From: Devosia sp. XK-2 | Lineage (GTDB): Bacteria > Pseudomonadota > Alphaproteobacteria > Rhizobiales > Devosiaceae | Direction of reading: 5' to 3' | NCBI RefSeq assembly: GCF_037113415.1 | Contig: NZ_CP146608.1 | Span: 3,319,001-3,383,000 of the forward strand | Length of the DNA stretch: 64,000 nt | Shown: one piece after another, positions 9,095 through 17,648 of the stretch | Position numbering within the stretch: the stretch's first letter is position 1 | Layout: the number at the start of each line of letters is the position of its first letter | Notes under the pieces: generated by a model | Database searches by the model: none | What the model was told of the DNA's origin: nothing | Seen by the model: only the letters and a program-made list of their open reading frames with translations | Made by a program: the position numbers and the translations under genes

Positions 9095-9949
9095 ATGACC
9101 GACATAAGCTTGCTCAATGAATTTGAAGCCAACCGCCCGCGCCTGATGAACATCGCCCGGCGCCTTCTCGGTTCGGCAAGCGATGCCGAGGATGCCGTAC
9201 AGGACACGTGGCTCAGGCTCGTTAGCAGCGACGCCATCATAGACAATGTCGGCGGCTGGCTGACCACAGTTGTCAGCCGGTTGTGCCTTGACCGGCTTCG
9301 CAGTCGCAAGCGCCGTGCCGAGGACACGCTGGAACCCGCAGAGGAATATATCGTGTCCACCACCGATTTGCCCGATGCGGCACGCGATCTGGCCGATGCC
9401 GTGGGCGACGCCATGGCCCAGGTGATTGAGCGCCTTCATCCGGCCGAGCGCGTCGCCTTCATTCTCCATGACATGTTCGACGTGCCCTTCGAGACTATCG
9501 GCACTATCCTTGGTCACAGTTCAGCCTCAGCGCGGCAATTGGCCAGCCGGGCGCGCCGCCGGGTACAATCCGGTCCGCTGGCGACGCCAGCGCGCGAAGC
9601 TCGCGAGGCCGCAGTGTCAGCTTTTCTCCGCGCCTCGCGCCAAGGCGATCTGCCCGGGCTCATCGCGCTATTGGCGCCCGATGTCGCATTCAATTTCGAC
9701 GATGTGGCCGCGCGGCTCGGCTCCGAACAAGGCCTTCATGGAGCCGAAGCTGTAGCACACTTCTTCAGCGGTCGTGCCCAGACAGCCGAGCTGGCAATGG
9801 TCGATGGCGACCCGGGCATTGTCATCGCTCCCGCGGGCACCATCGCTTTGGCTTTGCGCATCAGCTTTGCCGGCAACCGTATTGCGGCAATCGAAGCCAT
9901 TGCCGATCCCGCTTTCATCGCGGAAATGGCCATTCGCGCACTTGATTGA
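9095..9949 (+). CDS. ECF sigma factor with C-terminal SnoaL-like domain (ECF41/SigJ type)
   Basis: An alternative RNA polymerase sigma factor of 284 aa. Region sigma2 (about 8-75, with LMNIARRLLGSASDAEDAVQ) and sigma4 (about 105-160, LGHSSASARQLASRARRRV) are followed by about 120 residues that read as a SnoaL-like/NTF2-fold extension (about 170-284). In ECF41 proteins that extension replaces a separate anti-sigma factor and tunes activity. The start at 9095 (MTDISLLNEF) is chosen over a TTG at 9041 because of the closer GGGA ribosome-binding site and the family N-terminus. The usual ECF41 linker motif is not obvious, so a neighbouring SnoaL-bearing ECF group is possible; the upstream promoter match favours ECF41. 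Confidence 0.88.
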   Translation: MTDISLLNEFEANRPRLMNIARRLLGSASDAEDAVQDTWLRLVSSDAIIDNVGGWLTTVVSRLCLDRLRSRKRRAEDTLEPAEEYIVSTTDLPDAARDLADAVGDAMAQVIERLHPAERVAFILHDMFDVPFETIGTILGHSSASARQLASRARRRVQSGPLATPAREAREAAVSAFLRASRQGDLPGLIALLAPDVAFNFDDVAARLGSEQGLHGAEAVAHFFSGRAQTAELAMVDGDPGIVIAPAGTIALALRISFAGNRIAAIEAIADPAFIAEMAIRALD

Positions 9950-10010
9950 TCCTAGGGGCAGCCCCGGCATTTCGCCATCCAGCCACCCGCGCATATGCCG
10001 CTCCCGGGGG

Positions 10011-10041
10011 CCAAACAAAAAGGGCGCCGCCCGGCGCCCTT
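10011..10041 (-). terminator. Intrinsic terminator of the STAS-cheY-cheA-cheW operon
   Basis: AAGGGCGCC (10020-10028) and GGCGCCCTT (10033-10041) form a 9-bp stem with a 4-nt loop. Read on the minus strand it is followed by TTTGTTTGG, a good U-tract. It lies 31 bp beyond the cheW stop and separates it from the convergent ECF sigma gene. Confidence 0.8.
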
Positions 10042-10072
10042 CCCAAAATTCCGGTCTCGAACCTGTCCGGCC

Positions 10073-10561
10073 CTAGCCGTCCATCTTGGCGCCCGAGACC
10101 ACGGCATGCAGATCGATCAGCCCGACCATGCGGCTGTCATGGGTGACAATGCCATTGAGCAATTCGGTATCGATGGAATTGCCCTCGGGCACATTATGAA
10201 TATCGTCGCGGTTGACGGTGAGAATGTCACTCACCGCATCGACCAGGATACCGACCCATTTGTCGCCCACGCTCATCACCACCACGACATGGTTCTTGGT
10301 GGGCGAGGTCTGGCCGTCGCCGAAACGGGCGCGCAGATCGAAGATCGGCACGATGGTGCCGCGCAGATTGATGACCCCGCGCACGAATTCGCGGGTATTG
10401 GGCAATGGGGTCGCGCCATTCCAGGCGCGGATTTCCCTGACCGTGGTGATTTCCACGCCATAGGTCTGTTCGCCGATCGAAAACGCAATCAGCTGCAAGG
10501 TGTTCTGACCGACCGCGGCCGTCTTGTCGCCCATATCGTCGCGAAGGCTCAGCGCTTCCAT
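10073..10561 (-). CDS. cheW: Chemotaxis adaptor protein CheW
   Basis: CheW couples receptors to the kinase CheA. The 162-aa reading starts at the ATG at 10561 (MEALSLRDDMGDK), with AGAGGCGAG upstream; a second ATG at 10534 is also possible. The SH3-like CheW fold is evident from FSIGEQTYGVEITTVREI, then VRGVINLRGTIVPIFDLR and the C-terminal GLIDLHAVV. It lies about 96 bp downstream of cheA, and a terminator follows it. It is the only free-standing CheW in the window. Confidence 0.95.
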   Translation of the reverse strand: MEALSLRDDMGDKTAAVGQNTLQLIAFSIGEQTYGVEITTVREIRAWNGATPLPNTREFVRGVINLRGTIVPIFDLRARFGDGQTSPTKNHVVVVMSVGDKWVGILVDAVSDILTVNRDDIHNVPEGNSIDTELLNGIVTHDSRMVGLIDLHAVVSGAKMDG

Positions 10562-10657
10562 ATTTCTCGCCTCTTCATGCCCGCCCGTCCTGGGCGTTTC
10601 CTTCAATCTAACGCGTCAATCGACGCCAATTCCTTAACAGCGGCATGCGCTTTGCTG

Positions 10658-13003
10658 CTACGCCGCGTTCTGGTGCAGATGGGTGGTACGCAACCCCTGC
10701 ACGTCCACGATCAGGGCCACATTGCCGTCGCCCAATATGGTGCCGCCGGCAATGCCGTCCACGCTCTCGAAATTCTCCTCGAGCGATTTGATCACCACCT
10801 GCTGCTGGCCGATAATATCGTCCACCACCAGCGCCACTTTCTGGTTGCCCTCGGCCTCGCACAGCACCACGAACTGATCGTCCGGATTCTGCTGGCTGGT
10901 GAGCTCGAAACGCTGCGCCAGGTCGATGACCTGCACATATTCGCCGCGCACCTGCAGCACCCGTCCGCCCGAGGGCACCCGCTCGAAGCTGGCGCGCGAA
11001 CACTGCATGGTTTCAACAATGGACGAGAGCGGCACCACATAGGGGCCGCCGCCCACCTTGACCAGCATGACATCGAGCACCGCCAGGGTCAGCGGCAGCC
11101 TCAGGGTCATGCGGCAACCCTTGCCGGTCCAGCTTCTGACATGCACCGAACCGCCGATCTTCTTGATATTGGACAGGACCACGTCCATGCCCACACCGCG
11201 GCCCGAAATATCGCTCACCGCCTCGGCAGTGGAAAAACCCGGCGCAAAGATCAGCTGGTCGATCTGCTCATCGGTTGGGGTGATATCGGGCGCCACGATC
11301 CCCTTGTCGCGGGCCAGGCCCAGAACGCGTTCACGATTGATGCCAGCGCCATCGTCCTCGACGATGATGAGAATATTGCCGCCCGCCTGCTCGGCGGAAA
11401 GCCGGATCGTGCCGGTCTCGGGCTTGCCGGCCGCCAGCCGCTTTTCCGGGCTTTCAATGCCATGATCGGCCGAATTGCGGATCATATGGGTCAAGGGATC
11501 GGAGAGCTGCTCGATCACCGTCTTGTCGATTTCGGTGTTCTCGCCAATGGTCTCGAGCTTGATCTTTTTCGAGGTCTTGCTCGCCAGCTCGCGCACCAGG
11601 CGCGGCATGCGGCTGAACACCGATTTGACCGGCTGGGCCCGGATCGCCATCACCGAATCCTGCAGTCCCCGCGTGGTCTGGGCCAGAACTTCGAGGCCCC
11701 GCACCAATTCGGTATAGCGGGCGCGCAGGGTTTCATCCATCTGCTGGGTCAGCATGGACTGGGTAATGACCAGTTCACCCACCATGTTGACGACGCGGTC
11801 CACCTTATCGAGATCGACGCGGATCGACTGCACTCCGACCGAGCGCCCGCCGCCTTCCTCGCTGTCCCCATTGGACGATGGCGCCTTGGCAGCGGCCACC
11901 GGCGCGGCCTCGGGCTTGGCGGCAGGTGCGGGCGGCTTGATCTCGTCGGCCAGCGCCGCAAAGCTGATCGCCGGCGCCTCTTCGAACTTGTCCTGGCTGC
12001 CTGCCGGCGCGGCCTTGGGCTCTGGCGCAAAGGCGGCTGGCGGCGTCACGGGCTCCTGCGGGGCGGCCACTTCCTCTTCGGTCAAGGCAAGCAGGCTCGA
12101 CAGGTCCGGCTCGGCATCGACCTCAGCGGCCATTGCGGCCGGCTCGGCGATATCGGGCACCAGATCGGCAAATCCGGGAACCATCCCGGCCTGGGCAATG
12201 ACGATATCGCAATCGCCATCGACAAATTCGAAGACCTCGCGAATATCGCTTTCGCTCAGGCCCGGCGCGATCAGCGTGATCTCCCAGGAGCAATAGACGG
12301 CAAAGGGCTCGAAATCGCTCAGCGGCGGCACATCGCCCATAATGGCACGCACGCTCATCGTGCCCAGGGCCGCCAGCTCGCGGAACAGCAGCAGCGGATC
12401 ATTGGCCCGCGCATAAAGCGCGCGATGCGGCGTGAACCGGATTTCCCATTGGCCCTCGGCCACCGTCATCGGCGCGGCCTCGAACACATCCTCCACCGGC
12501 GCTTCGCCGGCGGCCATGGGCGCGTCGAGATTGACCATGACCGGCGTGAAATCGATGTCGAAATCCTCGACGATCTCGCCGCCCATATCCTCGCCGTTCT
12601 CACCCTCGCCCGCGGTCTCGCCGCGCGCCAAGGCGTCGAAGCGCGCCTTTTCCTCGGCGCCATAATCGGCGGACAGGCCCTCGCCGGTCTGGGCGGCATT
12701 GACGTGATCGGCGACAATATCATTGGCGCGGATGCATAGATGCACCACATCGTCGGTCAGTTCGATCCGGCCGTCGCGCACATAATCGAGCAGGGTTTCA
12801 TAGGCATGGGCAAAGCCCACCAGCGCCGAAAAGCCGAAGGCGCCCGCGCCGCCCTTGATCGAATGGATGGCCCGGAACACCGCATTGAGGCGGTCGGCCC
12901 CGCGCTCGCCCTCCTCAATGGCGGCGAACTGCTCTTCCAGCTCAGTCAAAAGCTCGGAACATTCGTCGAAATAGGTGGCCTTGAAGTCGTCCAGATCACT
13001 CAT
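10658..13003 (-). CDS. cheA: Chemotaxis histidine kinase CheA
   Basis: The central kinase of the pathway, 781 aa. Domains in order: HPt domain with phospho-His47 (AIHSIKGGAGAFGF), a variable acidic/Pro-Ala-rich region (about 130-380) that includes the response-regulator binding part, the dimerisation helices (RVVNMVGELVITQSMLTQQ), the ATPase with N-box (HMIRNSADHGIE), G1 (DDGAGINRERV) and G2 (SGRGVGMDVV), and a C-terminal CheW-like regulatory domain. All catalytic elements are intact. It is preceded by cheY (45 bp) and followed by cheW. It phosphorylates the two CheY proteins and CheB encoded here. Confidence 0.97.
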   Translation of the reverse strand: MSDLDDFKATYFDECSELLTELEEQFAAIEEGERGADRLNAVFRAIHSIKGGAGAFGFSALVGFAHAYETLLDYVRDGRIELTDDVVHLCIRANDIVADHVNAAQTGEGLSADYGAEEKARFDALARGETAGEGENGEDMGGEIVEDFDIDFTPVMVNLDAPMAAGEAPVEDVFEAAPMTVAEGQWEIRFTPHRALYARANDPLLLFRELAALGTMSVRAIMGDVPPLSDFEPFAVYCSWEITLIAPGLSESDIREVFEFVDGDCDIVIAQAGMVPGFADLVPDIAEPAAMAAEVDAEPDLSSLLALTEEEVAAPQEPVTPPAAFAPEPKAAPAGSQDKFEEAPAISFAALADEIKPPAPAAKPEAAPVAAAKAPSSNGDSEEGGGRSVGVQSIRVDLDKVDRVVNMVGELVITQSMLTQQMDETLRARYTELVRGLEVLAQTTRGLQDSVMAIRAQPVKSVFSRMPRLVRELASKTSKKIKLETIGENTEIDKTVIEQLSDPLTHMIRNSADHGIESPEKRLAAGKPETGTIRLSAEQAGGNILIIVEDDGAGINRERVLGLARDKGIVAPDITPTDEQIDQLIFAPGFSTAEAVSDISGRGVGMDVVLSNIKKIGGSVHVRSWTGKGCRMTLRLPLTLAVLDVMLVKVGGGPYVVPLSSIVETMQCSRASFERVPSGGRVLQVRGEYVQVIDLAQRFELTSQQNPDDQFVVLCEAEGNQKVALVVDDIIGQQQVVIKSLEENFESVDGIAGGTILGDGNVALIVDVQGLRTTHLHQNAA

Positions 13004-13048
13004 TCGTTTCGCTCATCCGACCCTTCTGGGTCGTTTCTAGTCCGGGGT

Positions 13049-13414
13049 TCAGTGCACGACGCGGTGGATGACCGAGATCAGCTTTTCCGGATCGAACGGC
13101 TTGACGATCCAGCCGGTCCCGCCGGCGGCCTTGCCCTGGTCGCGCTTGTCCTGGCTGGTTTCGGTGGTCAGGATCAGGATGGGGAGCGAATTATGTTGCC
13201 CGGTGGCGCGCACATTCTTGATGAATTCAATGCCGTCCATCACCGGCATATTGATGTCGGTGATGACCACGTCGACCGTCTCGGCCCTGAGCATATCCAG
13301 ACCCTGCTTGCCATCCTCGGCCTGCAGCACCTCGAACCCGGCATTGCTCAGGGTGTGGTGCAGCATGGCCAGAATTGTGCGTGAATCGTCGACCGTAAGT
13401 ACGCGCAGCGTCAT
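13049..13414 (-). CDS. cheY: CheY-type single-domain response regulator
   Basis: A 121-aa receiver domain: acidic pair Asp9/Asp10, phosphoacceptor Asp53 (VVITDINMPVMDG), Thr83 and Lys105 (IVKPFDPEK). There is no output domain. The ATG at 13414 overlaps the stop of the STAS gene (ATGA), and cheA follows, which is the location of the cheY1 gene in rhizobial che operons. By that synteny it may be the phosphate-sink CheY rather than the motor CheY; this is inference. Confidence 0.94.
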   Translation of the reverse strand: MTLRVLTVDDSRTILAMLHHTLSNAGFEVLQAEDGKQGLDMLRAETVDVVITDINMPVMDGIEFIKNVRATGQHNSLPILILTTETSQDKRDQGKAAGGTGWIVKPFDPEKLISVIHRVVH

Positions 13415-13701
13415 TGTTTCATCATCCCCGAAAACTGGGCCTCAAGGCCCAGCCGCTCGATCGCGGCACTCATGGCCGCGCTTGGCGCTTCAATTGCGAA
13501 ATCAAAATGGTGTCTCCGGGCCGTTTCAGCGGCGCTGACCAGCAGCAGCAGGGCATTGGTCGAAACCCGCTCGACCGCGCCGGCCTGCACCGTCACCGGT
13601 CCATCCTCCAATGCGTCGATCAACTGGTCGCGAATGGCATCGATCGCATCAAGATCGATAACCTCTGGCAAGGCGACCGTCTGCTGAATTTGCTTGGCCA
13701 T
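13411..13701 (-). CDS. STAS-domain protein at the head of the che operon (CheS-like position)
   Basis: A 96-aa protein starting MAKQIQQTVALPEVIDLDAI. It has the STAS pattern: a beta strand giving VTVQAGAVERVSTNALLLLV, then the helix SAAETARRHH, with Ser/Thr at the site that is phosphorylated in anti-sigma antagonists. It is translationally coupled to cheY and heads STAS-cheY-cheA-cheW. In S. meliloti a small protein, CheS, encoded directly before cheY1-cheA, binds CheA and speeds removal of phosphate from CheY1; this gene has the same place and size. Homology to CheS itself was not tested. Confidence 0.8.
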   Translation of the reverse strand: MAKQIQQTVALPEVIDLDAIDAIRDQLIDALEDGPVTVQAGAVERVSTNALLLLVSAAETARRHHFDFAIEAPSAAMSAAIERLGLEAQFSGMMKQ

Positions 13702-13780
13702 AATATAAGGGTGCCCCCGGAGCTCTCTCCAAGCCGCATATTCAGCCCCAACGGTTTAAGAATTGCTAACTATGAGGCGT

Positions 13781-14006
13781 GCCCGCAGGGACTGAGCGCG
13801 CCAGTGGCGCGATCAGAGCCGAATAGGCCCGGAGAGCTATGCTCGCAGGGCTGGGCCAAGAACTCCGGGGCCGGGCGCCCCAGCGGAGCGACCGGAGGCG
13901 CAGAGGCCTTGAGACTTCGCTGGCGGTCCACAGGACAAAGGGCTCCGGCGGAGCCCTTTGAGCCAAGAAGGCCATGAGAGCTGTGCTCGAATGGCAGCTC
14001 GAAAGG
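13781..14006. repeat. Cluster of hairpin repeats carrying GAGAGCTATGCTCGAA-type units (within the 13702-14189 gap)
   Basis: The 488-bp space between the che operon and the next gene holds no credible gene. It contains at least two copies of one unit: an inverted repeat followed by a conserved tail. Copy 1 has CGCGCC/GGCGCG (13797-13811), then GGAGAGCTATGCTCG (13831-13845). Copy 2 has an 11-bp stem, CAAAGGGCTCC/GGAGCCCTTTG (13936-13960), then GGCCATGAGAGCTGTGCTCG (13970-13989). A degenerate third unit lies between. The same architecture recurs near 29.06 kb and the tail recurs near 26.05 kb. Short open frames here are repeats in translation, not proteins. Confidence 0.7.
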
Positions 14007-14189
14007 CGATCCCGTCCGCATCGCGCCTCACCCGCATATCCAGCTCGTTGCCAACTGGCCCGCGGGTCGAGCCCGAGGGCGGCACAGTGATATTTCCCGC
14101 CCCATGCCCCGACCGAAGTTCCGAGAAATCCTTGCCCCCGTCGGCACACGGCGCTATCGCATGCCGCAACACCCGAACTGGACCGCCCC

Positions 14190-15506
14190 ATGCCCACCAA
14201 AATCGCCCTCACCGGCCTTGCCCGTGACCTTGCCGCCCGCGCCGACCAGGGCAAGACCATCCGTGTCGGCGTGATCGGCTCGGGCGAGATGGGCACGGAT
14301 CTGGTCACCCAGATGAGCCTGATGCCGGGCATCGAAATGGCGGCCGTCGCCACGCGCCGCCCCCATACCGCGCTCGATGCCATGACCATTGCCTATGGCG
14401 AGAACAGCATGGGCAAGGTGGCCGACACGCCTGCTGCCGCCACCGCGGCCATCGAACAGGGCAAGATCGCCATCACCTCGGCTGAAACGCTGGTGACCAC
14501 TCCCAATATCGATGTGGTGATCGACGCCACCGGCAAGCCGGGCGTCGCCGCCGATTACGACCTGATGGCCATGGAACATGGCAAGCATCTGGTGATGATG
14601 AATGTCGAGGCCGACGTCACCATCGGGCCCTATTTGAAGGCCCAGGCCGACAAGCTGGGCGTCGTCTATTCGGTCGGCGCTGGCGACGAACCCTCATCCT
14701 GCATGGAGCTGATCGAATTTGTCTCCGCGCTTGGCCTCGACATTGTCGCGGCCGGCAAGGGCAAGAACAATCCGCTCAAACATGATGCCGTGCCCGATGA
14801 CTATCGCGAGGAAGCCACGCGCCGGAACATGAACCCGCGCATGCTGGTGGAATTTGTCGACGGCTCCAAGACAGCCGTGGAAATGACGGCCATTGCCAAT
14901 GCCACAGGGCTCAAGCCCGATATTCCGGGCATGCACGGCCCCGCCACCCATCGCGATGACATGGCCAAGGTACTCATTCCCAAGGCCGATGGCGGTATTC
15001 TCAATTCATCCGGCGTGGTCGATTTCACCATCGGCAAGGGCGTGGCGCCGGGCGTCTTCGTCATCGTCAAGGCAGAGCATCCCCGCATCATCGAGCGCAT
15101 GGACGACCTGCATATCGGCCATGGGCCCTATTACGCCTTCTTCCGACCCTATCATTTGACCAGCCTTGAAGTGCCGCTCACCTGCGCCCGCATCATGCTG
15201 ACCGGCAGGCCCGACATGGTGCCCTTGGCCACCCCGGTGGCCGAGGTCTGCGCGGTCGCCAAGCGCGATCTCAAGCCCGGCGAGCCGCTCGATGCCATTG
15301 GCGAAACCTGCTATCGCTCCTATGCCATGACCATCACCGATGCCCGCGCCGCCGGCGCCCTGCCGGTGGGCCTGCTGGAGGGCGGCAAGGTGACTGCACC
15401 GGTGAAAAAAGGGGAGCTGCTGACCAGCGCCAATGCCCAGCCCGACAGCTCTACCCGCCTTTTTGCGCTGCGGCGCGAACAGGATAAAATGCTGGGCTAC
15501 ACCTAA
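14190..15506 (+). CDS. NAD(P)-dependent homoserine dehydrogenase-like protein with C-terminal SAF domain
   Basis: A 438-aa cytoplasmic oxidoreductase. The N-terminal Rossmann fold shows GVIGSGEMGTDLVTQ (about 27-42) and VVIDATGKPGVAA, as in homoserine dehydrogenase-type enzymes. The middle (VYSVGAGDEPSSCMELIEF, AAGKGKNN) is the substrate part. The C-terminus (DLKPGEPLDAIGE to LLEGGKVTAPVKKGELL) is an SAF module of the kind seen in sialic acid synthases and FlgA, which is why such proteins are often mislabelled flagellar. Related enzymes act on branched or sugar-derived acids, but no partner genes reveal the substrate here. The ATG at 14190 has only a poor ribosome-binding site. Confidence 0.75.
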   Translation: MPTKIALTGLARDLAARADQGKTIRVGVIGSGEMGTDLVTQMSLMPGIEMAAVATRRPHTALDAMTIAYGENSMGKVADTPAAATAAIEQGKIAITSAETLVTTPNIDVVIDATGKPGVAADYDLMAMEHGKHLVMMNVEADVTIGPYLKAQADKLGVVYSVGAGDEPSSCMELIEFVSALGLDIVAAGKGKNNPLKHDAVPDDYREEATRRNMNPRMLVEFVDGSKTAVEMTAIANATGLKPDIPGMHGPATHRDDMAKVLIPKADGGILNSSGVVDFTIGKGVAPGVFVIVKAEHPRIIERMDDLHIGHGPYYAFFRPYHLTSLEVPLTCARIMLTGRPDMVPLATPVAEVCAVAKRDLKPGEPLDAIGETCYRSYAMTITDARAAGALPVGLLEGGKVTAPVKKGELLTSANAQPDSSTRLFALRREQDKMLGYT

Positions 15507-15580
15507 AAAATCCCGGGTTGCCACATTCTGGGCGCGCTTGACCGCATCATGCCATGCGTAGACCAAAGGATAGACAATCT

Positions 15581-16474
15581 ATGCGCCTTTTTGCCGCTTT
15601 CGCTCTGATCCTGTCGCTTATGCCCTCGGCAGCGCTGGCCCAGCCGGCAGAAAAGATAAAGGCCCTGCCAGACTGTGCGGCCCTGGCGGCCTCCATATCC
15701 GAGCTGGTGGTTGGACCCGATACGTCCATCGAGGATGTCGAGGGCGGATGCCACGCCAGCAATGTCGCCTTCGCAGTGTCCAATTATGTGCATTACACCA
15801 TTGAGGAGGTGACGCTGCGCGGCCCCGACCTGTTGCACGCCTACCCGGCCGGCGACATTTTGCCCGCCGCGGACCTCTCCATTAAAGGCATGCGCATTGC
15901 GCCCCAGACCGGCTCGCCGCTGCAGGATTACATCACCGGATTGATGGCAATGGTGATGGACCTGCACCTCGTCTATGAGACCGACCCCGAGGCGCTGACC
16001 AGCACGGTTTCTTTCGACTTCAAAACCGACCGGCTGGGAAGCCTTTTTCTCACCGCCTCGCTGTCAGACTTCGATAATACCGATATGGAGTCGGTCGACC
16101 GCGGTGAGATCAATGGCCGTCTCAATCAACTGGCCCTGAAGCTGGATGATCGGGGCCTGTTCGCCACCGTTTTCGCGCCCATGGTGCTCGGACTCTTGCC
16201 CTTTGACGAGGACCCGCGCCCTAGGATCGGCGTGATCAAGGCCGACATATTGGCCATGCTCGACATGATGCCCAATCGCAGCCTGAGCGATGAATCTCGC
16301 CAAGCCCTGGCCACCTATATCGACGCTTTTCCAAAGCCGGAAGGCAATTGGAGCTTTGACGTCATAAGCCCGGACGGTCTTGTTCTGGCCGATTTCGCGG
16401 GTAATTGGGCCGGACTGGCCGATGCGCTTGCTGACACCGTGATCGTTGCCGTTCGGGACCCCGCCGAGCCATAG
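15581..16474 (+). CDS. Secreted protein of unknown function
   Basis: I do not recognise this 297-aa protein. It starts at the ATG at 15581 with AAGGA upstream. A Sec signal peptide is clear (MRLFAAFALILSLMPSAALA, then QPAEK), with an AxA cleavage site near residue 20, so the mature form should be periplasmic or exported. There are two Cys in the first part (LPDC and GGCHASN) that could form a disulfide, no further membrane segment and no known catalytic motif. It stands alone, convergent with an MDR reductase gene behind a shared terminator. Confidence 0.8.
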   Translation: MRLFAAFALILSLMPSAALAQPAEKIKALPDCAALAASISELVVGPDTSIEDVEGGCHASNVAFAVSNYVHYTIEEVTLRGPDLLHAYPAGDILPAADLSIKGMRIAPQTGSPLQDYITGLMAMVMDLHLVYETDPEALTSTVSFDFKTDRLGSLFLTASLSDFDNTDMESVDRGEINGRLNQLALKLDDRGLFATVFAPMVLGLLPFDEDPRPRIGVIKADILAMLDMMPNRSLSDESRQALATYIDAFPKPEGNWSFDVISPDGLVLADFAGNWAGLADALADTVIVAVRDPAEP

Positions 16475-16496
16475 CGGCTACTGCCGCTGAAGATGC

Positions 16497-16532
16497 AACA
16501 AAGGGGCCTGCCTTTCGGCAAACCCCTTTGTT
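16497..16532. terminator. Bidirectional intrinsic terminator
   Basis: AACAAAGGGG (16497-16506) pairs with CCCCTTTGTT (16523-16532), and an inner GCC/GGC extends the hairpin. Runs of T or A on the two flanks let it serve both strands. It lies between two convergent genes, with stops at 16474 and 16554. Confidence 0.75.
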
Positions 16533-16553
16533 TGTGTTGGTCAGGCGCTGTGA

Positions 16554-17525
16554 CTAGCTGCCGCGAATGGCGATCTTGCCTTTGCGGCCCGGCTCACCAC
16601 TGGCGGCGACGGCTTTGGCGACCTCGTCGAGCCCATAGCTCGCTTCAATGGCCAGTTTGAGCTTGCCCGAGGCCGCGTCGGCGACAACCTCCCCGAGCAA
16701 TTGACCGATCCGTTCCGGCTGAACCGGCGGATTGGCACCCCAGAACCCTTTGACCGTAATGCGTCGGAACAGGAGGTGACTGGCCGATATTTCAAGTGGC
16801 TTCTCGGTCATGGCGCCGAAGCTGATCAATTCAGCTCCGTCCGCCAGAATGCCAACCAATTGCTCGGCGCCCTCGCCGCCAAGCGATTCCACCCCACGCA
16901 CAATGGGGGCGCCACCGGTGATGGCGCGCACCCTGTCCTGCCAATCGGCTCCCTCGGTCGCCACAATATTGTCGAAACCGAGCGCTGCCATTTCGGCAAC
17001 CGCTTCAGGACGGCGGACCAGACCCAGCACATTGATGCCAAGCTCTGCGCCATATTGTGCCACCAGCTTCCCAACCGCGCCATTGGCCGCGTTCAGGGCA
17101 ATCCACTGACCTTTCTCGACCCCAAGCGTATCGAGCAGCATTTTGGCGCTCAGCGGCATGGAAACGAGCTGGCAGGCCGTTTCATCGTCAACACTGGCCG
17201 GAACGGGAACAACGCGGCGCGCATCGGCAAGATAGTAGTCAGCCCAGGTGCCCTGGGCACCACCGGCTACACGCTGCCCCATCTGCAAATGCGTCACGCC
17301 CTCGCCCAGGGCCTCAACCACACCAACAGCTTCGGTGCCGGCCCCTGCGGGCAGGCTCGGCTTGAAGCCATATTGCCCCGCAGTGGTCATCAGGTCGTGA
17401 TTGTGGACAGGGGACAGAACCATGCGCACCAGAACCTGCCCCGCGCCGGGCTGCGGACGGTCAACCTCCTCGGTGCTGAGGACATTCTGGGGCAGACCGA
17501 ACTGCGAATAAACGGCGCGCTTCAT
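16554..17525 (-). CDS. Zinc-free medium-chain dehydrogenase/quinone oxidoreductase family protein
   Basis: A 323-aa NADPH-dependent reductase of the MDR family. The start at 17525 (MKRAVYSQFG) has AAGGAG at ideal spacing. The N-terminal GroES-like domain (PQPGAGQVLVRMVLSPVHNHD) is followed by the nucleotide-binding fold (ALNAANGAVGKLVAQYGAEL, then GLVRRPEA, the Arg suggesting NADPH). The cysteine cluster that binds structural zinc in alcohol dehydrogenases is absent, which places it with quinone oxidoreductase and enoyl-reductase members. It lies singly downstream of psuK on the same strand; the substrate is not deducible. Confidence 0.85.
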   Translation of the reverse strand: MKRAVYSQFGLPQNVLSTEEVDRPQPGAGQVLVRMVLSPVHNHDLMTTAGQYGFKPSLPAGAGTEAVGVVEALGEGVTHLQMGQRVAGGAQGTWADYYLADARRVVPVPASVDDETACQLVSMPLSAKMLLDTLGVEKGQWIALNAANGAVGKLVAQYGAELGINVLGLVRRPEAVAEMAALGFDNIVATEGADWQDRVRAITGGAPIVRGVESLGGEGAEQLVGILADGAELISFGAMTEKPLEISASHLLFRRITVKGFWGANPPVQPERIGQLLGEVVADAASGKLKLAIEASYGLDEVAKAVAASGEPGRKGKIAIRGS

Positions 17526-17648
17526 AGCGGACTCCTTACATTGGTCCGCCGGAAATAGGCGCATTGACGCATACGTCAAGCTCACGGCCCAAAAAACGCG
17601 TCCAGATGACTGAACAGCAGCTATTCCTGAAACACAGGGCGCAATGGC

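Noticed and set aside
9995..12739. 914-codon plus-strand open frame opposite cheW and cheA
   Set aside because: Antisense shadow: composition is random-like and both strands cannot be explained by it, while cheA is unambiguous.
13770..14021. 83-codon minus-strand frame with internally repeated peptide (EHSSHGLLGS and EHSSPGLFGS)
   Set aside because: The peptide repeat is the translation of the tandem DNA hairpin repeats, with no ribosome-binding site; treated as a repeat, not a gene.
14190..15506. Flagellar (FlgA-type) function for the SAF-domain protein
   Set aside because: The N-terminal two thirds are a dehydrogenase and there is no signal peptide, so the SAF module does not make it a flagellar chaperone.
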